Of a stretch of DNA of 64,000 nucleotides, positions 9,323 to 17,250 are shown piece after piece. The notes beneath the pieces are model-generated. The model saw nothing but the letters and a program-made list of their open reading frames with translations, was not told the DNA's origin and made no database searches. Position 1 is the first letter of the stretch, and every line of letters starts with the position of its first letter. Source of the DNA: Paenibacillus pabuli. Its GTDB lineage: Bacteria > Bacillota > Bacilli > Paenibacillales > Paenibacillaceae. The stretch is from NCBI RefSeq assembly GCF_023101145.1, contig NZ_CP073714.1, positions 3,968,001 to 4,032,000 on the forward strand, read 5' to 3'. Both the position numbers and the translations under genes were made by a program.

Positions 9323-10135
9323 TCAGCCTTCTAACGATGCCAGCTCTTCCGAGGTAGTTCTCTCTATAGGAGTCGCTCCCCCGTTCAGCTCTTGTACCAA
9401 CCAGGTGGAATCTGTAACGAAGCCATAACATTGCTTGATATTGTACAATGTCGCTTCTATGCAGAAATCCGGGGAGCTTGTTGCCGAGCAATCCTCCAGA
9501 AGTATGCCGTCATATCCGAGACAAGCCGCGTCCTGCAGTGTATGCATGACACACTGATCGAGATTTACCCCGGCAAACAACACCGTTTGAATATTAAGAT
9601 TGCGTAGAATACTGTCCAGTGGTGTATCCCAAAACCCGCTCATGCGATATTTATCCACATAGATATCATCGGGGGACGAATCCAGGCCATCGACAATTGC
9701 CGTTCCCCAACTGCCTTTTTCCAGCACCTTGGAACCGTTCCCCGGCAGCGGGTCCCCGATGCCGTTGCCCCGCCCATCCGAATTGTATACATGGAGCACG
9801 GATGGCGGCACGTTCATTCGGTCTTCTCGATTGCCCCAGTTCACCCAAATAACAGGCACTCCCGCTTTGCGCAGCTCGGGCATCAGTCGGTTCAGCCGGC
9901 TGACCGGGCTAAGGAGCGGAGAGGTATCGACCCCAATGGAATCCAGCCATCCACCCGGTGTACAGAAATCATTCTGCATATCGATGACAATAACTGCTGT
10001 ATGCTCGAGATCAAATATGACTTCCTGCGGCTGTGCAGGGAGGGTTACTGACTTGCCGTACTTTTGCGTTCGCCTCAGATCCACCAGCGTTTCGGACACT
10101 TGCCAATAGCTCTTTCGATTTCCAAGTTTGAACAT
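9323..10135 (-). CDS. isochorismatase-like cysteine hydrolase
   Basis: About 270 residues. The catalytic triad is visible: Asp in VIVIDMQNDFC, Lys in DIYVDKYRMSGF, and Cys in FAGVNLDQCVMHT. The FCTPGGWLDSIGVD and GVNLDQC style resembles RutB (ureidoacrylate amidohydrolase) and carbamoyl-amide hydrolases. The ATG at 10135 has GAGGGG seven nt upstream; a longer reading from an ATG five codons earlier contains that signal and is unlikely. Predicted to hydrolyse a ureido or N-carbamoyl intermediate, releasing carbamate/ammonia (inference from family). Confidence 0.88.
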   Translation of the reverse strand: MFKLGNRKSYWQVSETLVDLRRTQKYGKSVTLPAQPQEVIFDLEHTAVIVIDMQNDFCTPGGWLDSIGVDTSPLLSPVSRLNRLMPELRKAGVPVIWVNWGNREDRMNVPPSVLHVYNSDGRGNGIGDPLPGNGSKVLEKGSWGTAIVDGLDSSPDDIYVDKYRMSGFWDTPLDSILRNLNIQTVLFAGVNLDQCVMHTLQDAACLGYDGILLEDCSATSSPDFCIEATLYNIKQCYGFVTDSTWLVQELNGGATPIERTTSEELASLEG

Positions 10136-10167
10136 ATTAAGTCCCCTCATTTTTTCTGAAATTTCTG

Positions 10168-10183
10168 ATTTGAAGCTTCAAAT
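10168..10183. promoter_or_regulatory. 16-bp perfect palindrome in the intercistronic gap
   Basis: ATTTGAAGCTTCAAAT is a perfect dyad between the binding-protein stop (10,199) and the isochorismatase-like start. It could be a weak hairpin or a regulator site inside the operon. No U-tract follows. Confidence 0.3.
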
Positions 10184-10198
10184 ACGTTTGGTTCAGGT

Positions 10199-11227
10199 TT
10201 ATGGCTTCATCAGATACTCCGTTGTAAACGCCTCGGTAACATCTAGTGCCTTCGTTAATCCTCCACCCTTGATCATCTGATCCTGGAGAGTACTCCAGCG
10301 TTCCTTTGTCATGTAACCAATACCATTTGCCTCAGATTCCTTGTTAAGAATAAAGGGTTTTTCCTGCACTGCTTCATAATTCATTGCTTCTACCGTCATA
10401 TCGGGATTGTAGGTTTGAATTAACGGGTTTACCTTTTCATAGTTGTCTAGATAATAGCTCCAACCTTTCTGACTTGCCTGCACCACAGCTTCAACAACAT
10501 CAGGGTGCTCTTTAAGGTAATCTTCTGTCGTGAAAAGAACGTCTGCATAGTTCGCATAACCGGAATCGGCGATTTTCAGAAAGTCCACCTCAACCCCCTG
10601 CTGAGAAAGTGCGTAAGGCTCATTCGTGATGTAACCCTGATTGAGCGAACTAGGGTCATTGATAAAATTGACAAGCTGCCCGTTATACTTCATTTCTTTT
10701 ACATCTGTCAGATTATATTGGCTCTTGATATATTCCCAGTAAGGCACCGCTGTACCGATGTATACGGTTTTGCCGTTCAGGTCTGTGAAATCCTGAATGT
10801 TCTCCCCCTTGTGGTACATCAGAACCTGAGGTGTGCTTTGAAAACCGGCAAGGATACCGACAACAGGGATTCCCTGTTCCCGCGCCTTCAGAATTTCATC
10901 CGCATAAGAGATACCGAATTCAGCTTTGCCTGCAGCGACAAGCTGCATGGTTGACACCTCGGGGCCTCCTGGCTGAATCGTCATGTCGATCCCTTTGTCC
11001 TTATAATAGTTCTGCTGCAATGCCGCAAAATAGCCTCCATCTTCCCCTTTGGCGTACCAGCCCTCGATCAGTTTCACCTGCTTCAAATCTGTTCCGGCTT
11101 CCCCTCCCGCCGGGGCGGCGGATTCTAGAGCGGAGGAATTGGAGCATGCGCTTAGAAGCAGTAGGATCAAAGAAGCAGCCGACAGCAGCCATTTCTTGTA
11201 ACGAAAGTTCATATGATGTTTGGACAT
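10199..11227 (-). CDS. ABC transporter substrate-binding lipoprotein, NMT1/THI5-like (first of two)
   Basis: About 342 residues starting MSKHHMNFRYKK, with a hydrophobic segment and lipobox LLLLSACSN. Family features: VKLIEGWYAKGEDGGYFAALQQNYYKDKGIDMTIQ, then AAGKAEFGISYADEIL and GILAGFQSTPQVLMYH. The ATG at 11227 was chosen because GGGGGAGAG lies 7 nt upstream; the longer reading overlaps the permease stop. It follows the permease gene by 26 nt and is the conventional partner of the permease/ATPase. Probable ligand is a small heteroaromatic or amide compound. Confidence 0.9.
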   Translation of the reverse strand: MSKHHMNFRYKKWLLSAASLILLLLSACSNSSALESAAPAGGEAGTDLKQVKLIEGWYAKGEDGGYFAALQQNYYKDKGIDMTIQPGGPEVSTMQLVAAGKAEFGISYADEILKAREQGIPVVGILAGFQSTPQVLMYHKGENIQDFTDLNGKTVYIGTAVPYWEYIKSQYNLTDVKEMKYNGQLVNFINDPSSLNQGYITNEPYALSQQGVEVDFLKIADSGYANYADVLFTTEDYLKEHPDVVEAVVQASQKGWSYYLDNYEKVNPLIQTYNPDMTVEAMNYEAVQEKPFILNKESEANGIGYMTKERWSTLQDQMIKGGGLTKALDVTEAFTTEYLMKP

Positions 11228-11253
11228 GTTGGATCTCTCCCCCGGTTCTGGTA

Positions 11254-12132
11254 TCATTTCATTGCTGATTCATGCCAGGACTTCAAAAGTTTGTTCGACA
11301 CCATGTTGATGATTAGGAAAAATGCGATTCCTAGGGCCGATGCTGCTAAACCGCAGGCGAACAGATAAGGAGTTTGCAGGCGGGTTGCTGCAACGGTAAT
11401 CCCGTAACCGAGTCCGCCTTGTCCGCCACCAATGCCTGCAATGTATTCACCCACGATCGCTCCGACAACCGAACTGGAGCACGAAATTTTCAGCCCTGCC
11501 ATAATGTACGGTAGTGCCGCAGGAAATCTCAGCCTCCAAATGGTTTGCAGCTTGCTTGCATTATACAGATAGAATAAATTCTTCATGTTCTGATCCGTTG
11601 AGTTCAATCCGATCAGCGTATTCGATAAAATCGGGAAAAAGCTGATTAGGAATGAAATGATCACAATGGCATTTATTCCAGCTCCGAACCAGATCACTAT
11701 GATTGGCGCTACCGCAACGACCGGAATAGTCTGTAGGATAATAGCGTAGGGATATACGCTTTTTTCTACCGTTTTGGACAGGGCCAGTAGAATGGCCAAT
11801 GAAATACCGAGCACTACACTGATTGTAAAACCGATCAACGCCTCAACTATGGTTGTGCTTACGGACGTAATCAGATTTGCGCTGTTCTCAGCAGCGGCTG
11901 CGGCAATATCGGATGGCTTCGGCAAGATATATGGGGGCATTCCGAGTATCCGCACGATTAATTCCCATCCGCCGATAAACAGGACAAACACGACGATTGG
12001 CGGCAGAATTTTTTTCAGCAGTCCAATGACTGGGCTCTCTTCTGCCGGATGATGGCTGCGGGCATTGTCCTTCCCAGAAGCTCGGATACCTGGTGTCGTT
12101 TCAACGGCTGGATTAGCTACCATCTCTTCCAT
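11254..12132 (-). CDS. ABC transporter permease, SsuC/TauC/ThiX type
   Basis: About 292 residues with six predicted membrane helices and the EAA-like loop (SKLQTIWRLRFPAALPYIMAGLK). The N-terminal 60 residues are hydrophilic, then PPIVVFVLFIGGWELIVRI begins the first helix. The GVGQGGLGYGI-like stretch near the C-terminus (GIGGGQGGLGYGITV) is typical of nitrate/sulfonate/taurine-type permeases. Start MEEMVANPAV has AGGAG upstream; an ATG seven codons earlier is possible. Ten-odd nt gap to the ATPase shows tight coupling. Confidence 0.9.
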   Translation of the reverse strand: MEEMVANPAVETTPGIRASGKDNARSHHPAEESPVIGLLKKILPPIVVFVLFIGGWELIVRILGMPPYILPKPSDIAAAAAENSANLITSVSTTIVEALIGFTISVVLGISLAILLALSKTVEKSVYPYAIILQTIPVVAVAPIIVIWFGAGINAIVIISFLISFFPILSNTLIGLNSTDQNMKNLFYLYNASKLQTIWRLRFPAALPYIMAGLKISCSSSVVGAIVGEYIAGIGGGQGGLGYGITVAATRLQTPYLFACGLAASALGIAFFLIINMVSNKLLKSWHESAMK

Positions 12133-12162
12133 GTTGCTTCCCACTCCTCTCATTTCTGGCTA

Positions 12163-12960
12163 TCAATGATTCAGTACATTGGATACGCTGCGTACATATT
12201 CACCGAATTCAGGCTGTGTCCGGAATTCATCATCCCTCGGATAGGCAAACGGAATATCAATGAAATCCGAAATTTTACCGGGACGAGGCGTCATCACTAC
12301 GACTTTTGTTGATAGGAACACACTTTCGAACACGTTATGCGTAATGAACAGAACCGACATGTTCTTGTCCTGTTCCCAAATATTTAGCAGTTCATTTTGC
12401 AGCGTCTGCCTGGTAATTTCATCAAGGGCGCCAAACGGTTCGTCCATTAACAGCAGCTTGGGACGAGATATTAACGCTCGTGCAATAGACACTCTCATCT
12501 TCATTCCGCCTGACAACTCACGAGGCAGCACCTTCATATAATCCTTCAGGCCTACCAGCTCTAGAACCCGTTCCCCTTCGGTAATTCGCTCCTTTTTGGA
12601 TACGCCACGCAAAGTAAGAGGCATGGTGACATTATCAATCAGCTTGGCCCACGGGAGCAGGGTATGCTCCTGAAATACAAAGGCAATTTCATTCTGTTTA
12701 CGTGCTTCCTTTGGGGAAGTACCCAGCACGGTCAGATGACCGGAGGTCGGTTCTGTCAAACCGGCAATCATATTGAAAATGGTAGATTTCCCGCAACCGG
12801 AAGGACCGACAAAACATAGGAATTCTCCTTCCCCCACATGCAGGTTCGCATGCTGCACAGCTACAGTGCCATTGGGGTAGATTTTGCCGACATCATCGAT
12901 TACAAGCATGGAACGACTGTCCTTTTGGGTCGCTGCCTGTTGATTTTGGGTGAGCTGCAT
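12163..12960 (-). CDS. ABC transporter ATP-binding protein, SsuB/TauB type
   Basis: 265 residues. Walker A is GPSGCGKST, the Q-loop is FVFQEHTLLPWAK, the signature is LSGGMKMRVSIARAL and Walker B is LLLMDEPFGALDE, followed by the switch His in ITHNV. This pattern is that of ATPases energising nitrate/sulfonate/taurine/pyrimidine-precursor importers. GAGGGG precedes the ATG. First gene of the long minus-strand run, so it lies next to the operon promoter at 12,994-13,022. Confidence 0.92.
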   Translation of the reverse strand: MQLTQNQQAATQKDSRSMLVIDDVGKIYPNGTVAVQHANLHVGEGEFLCFVGPSGCGKSTIFNMIAGLTEPTSGHLTVLGTSPKEARKQNEIAFVFQEHTLLPWAKLIDNVTMPLTLRGVSKKERITEGERVLELVGLKDYMKVLPRELSGGMKMRVSIARALISRPKLLLMDEPFGALDEITRQTLQNELLNIWEQDKNMSVLFITHNVFESVFLSTKVVVMTPRPGKISDFIDIPFAYPRDDEFRTQPEFGEYVRSVSNVLNH

Positions 12961-12993
12961 CTGAATCCCCTCTTCTCTTTGAAGTTGTGTCCT

Positions 12994-13022
12994 ATCATAT
13001 AGCCAAAAAATAAACGTGTAAA
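12994..13022 (-). promoter_or_regulatory. sigma-A-like promoter for the catabolic operon
   Basis: On the minus strand TTTACA and TATGAT are separated by 17 bp, a near-consensus housekeeping promoter. It lies 34 nt upstream of the ATPase start and in the 272-bp gap shared with the divergent PucR-family gene. Confidence 0.6.
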
Positions 13023-13233
13023 TATTCCTGACACAATTTTGGTTTTTTATCTAATGGTATACGCTTTACGTTGGTTCAAAAACAGAACATTCGATGTTTT
13101 CGGTTAACTTATATGACATATATATAACAAAAGGGATTGCAGAAATTCGACAAGACCCTATATAATTGCTTAAAAAGTTACGTGGTGTCCGGTACCTGAT
13201 TCAGATATGTATCGTTTAGGAGGAATGATTGAC

Positions 13234-14832
13234 ATGCATTTAACTATAGAAGATGCGTTGGCAGTGTACCCTTTATCGGAAGGCAAGTTGGCAGCCGGTA
13301 AAAAAGGAATTTCTCGAACGATTAGCTCCATCAATTTGATGGATGCGCCGGATGTGATCAACTGGATGAAAGAAGGGGAGCTCTTGTTGACTACAGCTTA
13401 TGCGATTAGGGATTCACCTGAGGAATTTGTTAATTTGCTGCAAAAGCTGAATGAACGTGGGGCCTCCGGGCTTGGCATCAAGCTTGGTCGATACTGGGCG
13501 GAAATACCAGAGATAGCCCTGCTTGAAGCTGATCGGCTGGGCTTGCCCCTAATTGAGCTGCCTTTCCAATTCACCTTCTCCGAGCAGATCACCGCTCTCT
13601 ACCAATCCGAGTTCCAACGCGATACCCGCCGGCTGAATGAATTGCTTGAAACACAGAAGAAGCTGGTTGATTTTGCGATGCAGGCGGATGAGTACACCAA
13701 TTATTTTCAAAGTATCACAAGCATTTTAGGGGTTCCTTTAGCCATCGTTACCTCTGAAGGACAGACCTTGTATAACATGACCCGCTGTTCCGATATGGAG
13801 CTATTGAGCGATTGGCCCTGGAATCAGGACAATCGGTTTTATAAGTCGGCGAGCAACCTGTTGTATCGGGTACCCCTGCTGAAAAACGGAAAGTCATACG
13901 GTTACTTGCTGATACAAACTGAAAATTTGCTGGAAGCACATGAAATGGAGGGCATTTTTCACCAAGCTGCCGTCATTCTTTCCTATCATCTGGAGGTCAT
14001 CCAGAATCAGGAGGCCACTGCGGCAGGCAGTCGTCTTGGCATGGCCATGGAACGTCACTTAAAGGGGAATGCCTCTCTAAAAACGGTGCTCGAATTTGCC
14101 GAAGCATTGGGAAGCACATTTTGGAGCAAGCCCTACGTATGCATGGTATCTACCACAAGAGCGGATGCTTGGGACCATGAAAGTCAGAGGCGCAAACTGA
14201 GGGAGATTCAGAATAGGCTTCAGGACCATCCCAAAACGTCCTCCTTGGAATCCCATCATTTTTATGTGATGAACCGCATATATTCACTCTTCCCCCTTCT
14301 AGAAGAAGAGGCCAAGGATCGAAGGAAGTATGAGGATTCGGTACGTTTGTATGCGGATTTGATGCATTCATGGGACCACGGGACAAGGACATGTTTTATC
14401 AGTAAAGTAAGAACGGGAATGGAGGAGTTCATCGACGGCTTCCGGGAGTGCGGGGATGCTGAGAGAATCAGTACGGAGCTTGGTTTAAGCGAACCGGTTG
14501 TCATGTTTGCTGACCTGGAATTTATTTATCTCTTCAAGCATATTCCACAGGAGGTCATGGTCAGGTATTGCTCTTATTTATTCCGTCCACTGCTGGACAA
14601 AGAAGAGGAATACACCAGCGAGATGATGCACACCCTTGAAGCCTATTTCGCCAACAACGGCCAAGTGAATGAAACTGCACGTGAGTTATATATCCATCGC
14701 AACACAGTACTGTACAGGCTGGAGAAAATTTCGGGGCTGCTGAATCTGGATTTGAAGAATACCGATCATCTGCTGCTCTTAAAGCTGGGACTTATGTTTA
14801 GGCATTTAATGTCTCCCGAGAGACAAATTTAA
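13234..14832 (+). CDS. PucR family transcriptional regulator
   Basis: About 532 residues. The N-terminal PucR ligand domain (MHLTIEDALAVYPLSEGKLAAG to about residue 125) is followed by a central GGDEF-like CdaR region and a C-terminal HTH_30 domain. The latter reads TLEAYFANNGQVNETARELYIHRNTVLYRLEKIS, the hallmark of PucR/CdaR activators. The ATG at 13234 was chosen because AGGAGG lies 10 nt upstream. PucR in Bacillus subtilis controls purine catabolism. The divergent arrangement to the heterocycle/amide hydrolase operon strongly suggests it activates that operon in response to the substrate. Confidence 0.9.
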   Translation: MHLTIEDALAVYPLSEGKLAAGKKGISRTISSINLMDAPDVINWMKEGELLLTTAYAIRDSPEEFVNLLQKLNERGASGLGIKLGRYWAEIPEIALLEADRLGLPLIELPFQFTFSEQITALYQSEFQRDTRRLNELLETQKKLVDFAMQADEYTNYFQSITSILGVPLAIVTSEGQTLYNMTRCSDMELLSDWPWNQDNRFYKSASNLLYRVPLLKNGKSYGYLLIQTENLLEAHEMEGIFHQAAVILSYHLEVIQNQEATAAGSRLGMAMERHLKGNASLKTVLEFAEALGSTFWSKPYVCMVSTTRADAWDHESQRRKLREIQNRLQDHPKTSSLESHHFYVMNRIYSLFPLLEEEAKDRRKYEDSVRLYADLMHSWDHGTRTCFISKVRTGMEEFIDGFRECGDAERISTELGLSEPVVMFADLEFIYLFKHIPQEVMVRYCSYLFRPLLDKEEEYTSEMMHTLEAYFANNGQVNETARELYIHRNTVLYRLEKISGLLNLDLKNTDHLLLLKLGLMFRHLMSPERQI

Positions 14833-15243
14833 AAAAGGTCTAGGGTATATACTTAATTCCAAATGTTTTTAAACGGCAAAGTCTTATATTAATGTGCTTT
14901 TTCCCGCCACACTCCGGGGTTAACAATCACATGGTGAACCCTGAGGACCTTAACATTAGTTCTGTCATGATAATATTTAGATAACAATCTAATCCGCAAT
15001 GACACAATGTTCTTGTCCTTTTCGGCAAAGGAACCAAGTGCATTTGAAATATGATATCCTGACTTGTAGTATTTCCGTCAACTAATTAGTTTTTTATGAA
15101 CCCACTTTAAATTGACCAATTACAGTATTACCGTCGGATTTATACATGGGAATGGATCGATAATCTACTGATTCTATGTTTTATAATAGTTTCAAATGCA
15201 CTTCATAAGACAGTTCACTTTATGAAAAATCAGCAAAATTAAA
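14833..15243. other. intergenic region without recognised gene
   Basis: About 410 bp after the PucR-family gene. AT-rich and without a supported reading frame, apart from a partial copy of the dispersed repeat (14,975-15,030). No clear terminator follows the PucR gene. Confidence 0.4.
14975..15030 (+). repeat. dispersed repeat, left-end fragment
   Basis: Carries TTAGATAACAATCTAATCC followed by ACAATGTTCTTGTCC, the left part of the repeat seen in full at 48,279, 50,680, 52,919 and 55,104. The right half with the terminator-like hairpin is missing. Confidence 0.6.
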
Positions 15244-15285
15244 GAAATGGCGGCGCCAGGGAGGTCATCCCTTCACCACCATTTC
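15244..15285. terminator. imperfect hairpin GAAATGGCGG / CCACCATTTC
   Basis: A 10-bp stem with one mismatch, with a second short AGGGA/TCCCT stem nested inside. It overlaps the stop codon of the aldo/keto reductase remnant and could have been its terminator, although the flanking U-run is poor. Confidence 0.4.
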
Positions 15286-15420
15286 TCGCTTTTGGTCTAC
15301 TATCACTTTCTTGAGTAAATTGTGGGGCGAGCGAAAGCCATCCGAGAAGAACTCTTCCCGAGGAATGTCAAGTTTTGGGATGACCCTGCCTAGCGCCGTC
15401 TCATTTCCGTAAATTTTCGC
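15265..15420 (-). pseudogene. aldo/keto reductase remnant
   Basis: An open frame reads AKIYGNETALGRVIPKLDIP and then REEFFSDGFRSPHNLLKK to a stop. The first part matches the family block around the catalytic Tyr loop (YGNE..LGR, IPREE). Roughly 50 residues remain; a TGA blocks the frame just upstream and the rest of the barrel is missing, so an internal deletion joined a near-N-terminal block to the C-terminus. It lies divergent to an AraC pseudogene, the usual arrangement of regulator and oxidoreductase. Confidence 0.45.
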
Positions 15421-15441
15421 TCCGCTTCATTTCCTCATGTC

Positions 15442-16347
15442 GCATGCTTTAACTCGGTCGCTTCAATTCTTCCGAGTTAGCTCGGCGAATCGAATGTATC
15501 GCCATACAAGACGGAACCTTCGCTACCTCTTATCCCGATCTTTCCTTTATCCGTTCCTCCACGGAGTCCGAACCGATTTCAACGGTATACAAGCCTTCCT
15601 TGTGCGTGGTGGCGCAAGGCGTTAAGCGTGTTCTTCTAGGATCCGAGAGCTATCTATATGATTCCGGCAGCTACTTGGCCGCTTCCGTGCACCTGCCTGT
15701 TACAGGGCAAGTCATTGAAGCTTCTCAGGCAGCCCCTTATTTATCATTGCAACTCCAATTCGAGATGGATCAGGTACTGGATGTTATCCAACAATCCAAT
15801 TTTAAAGATCAACCACGCCAAGATTCTTATCGCGGCATTGTCGTTAGCCAAGTGAGCGATCCTCTCCATGAAGCAATTATGCGTTTAATTGGTTTACTAG
15901 ACACGCCGGACGACCTGCCCGTACTAGCCCCTATGCAGTGCGCGAGATATTATATCGGATGTTACAGACTGAACAGGAGAGTGAAATTCGACAGTTTGCC
16001 CTCATTGGAAGTCATGCCCAACGAATTGCCCATGTGATTGAACGAATGAATCGCAACTACAAAGAAACCCTTCGGGTGGACGATCTCGCTGCAGGAGCAC
16101 ATCGTCGTTCTTTACGTATTTCAAAGAGGTCACAGCTATGACTCCTATCCAGTATCAAAAACAACTCCGGCTGGTTGAAGCCCGTAGACTTCTCCTGGCT
16201 ACCGAAATTGATGCGACAAGCGCTGCGTATCAAGTTGGCTACGAGAGCGCCACCCAGTTTAACCGTGAGTACGCGCGTTTTTTTTGGTCAGCCGCCAATT
16301 CGAGATGTACGTCAATTCCGGGAATCGATCTAGTTGGGGAAAGTTAA
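15442..16347 (+). pseudogene. AraC family regulator pseudogene (multiple frameshifts)
   Basis: Pieces in different frames reconstruct a whole AraC_N-type regulator. The N-terminal domain reads ELARRIECIAIQDGTFATSY, then VYKPSLCVVAQGVKRVLLG and SYLAASVHLPVTGQV. A shift near 15,940 leads to REILYRMLQTEQESEIRQF and [19 protein letters not shown]. Another shift near 16,100 leads to [20 protein letters not shown] and [20 protein letters not shown]. At least three frameshifts or stops are needed to join them, so it is not functional. Confidence 0.8.
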
Positions 16348-16350
16348 AAA

Positions 16351-16405
16351 CACCTCCAAGCTGACTTTCACATCATACAATGAAAGCATTCTTGGAGGTG
16401 CTTTG
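16351..16405 (+). terminator. long hairpin CACCTCCAAG / CTTGGAGGTG
   Basis: A perfect 10-bp outer stem, with an inner GACTTTCA/TGAAAGC pairing, sits right after the AraC pseudogene. It is followed by CTTTGGG, so it is probably its former terminator. Confidence 0.6.
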
Positions 16406-16479
16406 GGTTATCTTACGATATGGCGATTGGACTCTACCTAACTGATGTGAATCTTCAAATCTCTGGTTATTCGCTTATG

Positions 16480-16734
16480 CTATTCTTTCCGATAAAACAC
16501 CATTCCGCCGTGATAGAGAACGGAATCCTTAAAAAAACCGTCAGCTGTGAATCCAGTATCATCAACATACTTAATATAATCGCCTGTGATAGAATAACGT
16601 CCTTGGTAGGCGCTTTTCCGATTTCCTCGCGCCTCGTCATAGCGCCCGTTTGATAGCAGTTCATGCTGTACATAACCATCCTTTGTCACCCACATACCAA
16701 CATATGGGTGTGGAGGTACTTTGTCGAATTTCAT
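16480..16734 (-). CDS. Atu4866-domain small protein
   Basis: 84 residues: PHPYVGMWVTKDGYVQHELL, then NGRYDEARGNRKSAYQGRY and DDTGFTADGFFKDSVLYHGG. This matches the small Atu4866 family, a lipocalin-like beta-barrel of unknown function often found beside AraC regulators and oxidoreductases. The frame is intact although its neighbours are decayed. Only a weak signal (AAAGAGA) precedes the ATG. Cytoplasmic, no membrane segment. Its former partners are probably the AraC and aldo/keto reductase remnants. Confidence 0.75.
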   Translation of the reverse strand: MKFDKVPPHPYVGMWVTKDGYVQHELLSNGRYDEARGNRKSAYQGRYSITGDYIKYVDDTGFTADGFFKDSVLYHGGMVFYRKE

Positions 16735-16903
16735 GTGGATTCTCTTTCTAACGACAATAAAATTTTGATTTTCTATCGTTTATTATTAGCCATAGGCGCA
16801 GTATAAAGGTAGCCACATCCTTCAATTTTATTGCCTAATACTACATGCATAGGCGACACAAACCGCCCCGGAACACAGTTAGCTAGCTTAGCACTGCCGA
16901 AGT
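16735..16903. other. gap upstream of the Atu4866 gene
   Basis: Together with 17,119-17,250 this holds no supported gene. The sequence looks like decayed DNA around the transposase scrap. Confidence 0.3.
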
Positions 16904-17118
16904 GATATTTTCGCGAACGGCCTTTGCAATTTGCCGGCAAGAATAGATGCGCTGAGTGTAGGCGTAGATGATGATTTTGGTGAGCATTTTGGGATGATAA
17001 CTATGACCTTAGAAATGGTTGCTCGACACTTCCATTTACCAAGGAACGGCTTCTTTTTGTTTTACAATTTGGAAAACAGGGCTATCCCTAGCCATTTTTA
17101 TGACTTATGGGACAGCCC
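16904..17118 (-). mobile_element. IS1182-type transposase scrap with a terminal hairpin
   Basis: Minus-strand frame 17,008-16,904 reads GHSYHPKMLTKIIIYAYTQR and IYSCRQIAKAVRENI, the N-terminal transposase block of IS1182-like DDE elements. It is stopped directly upstream by TAA. At 17,079-17,118 GGGCTATCCC pairs with GGGACAGCCC and may be the former element end. Everything else is gone. Confidence 0.5.
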
Positions 17119-17250
17119 CATTTAATTCTTTTGCTAATTAATTGCTTGGAGTCGTCACCTTTCGATTTAGTTAGTAGGGAACAAACATTTTACCTAGATA
17201 ACGGCTCTTTTTCTATCATTTAACAGTAATTAACAGGCGTATACATAAGC

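Noticed and set aside
14882..14960. Minus-strand stretch TNVKVLRVHHVIVNPGVWRE as a gene fragment
   Set aside because: Protein-like but very short and not assignable to a family.
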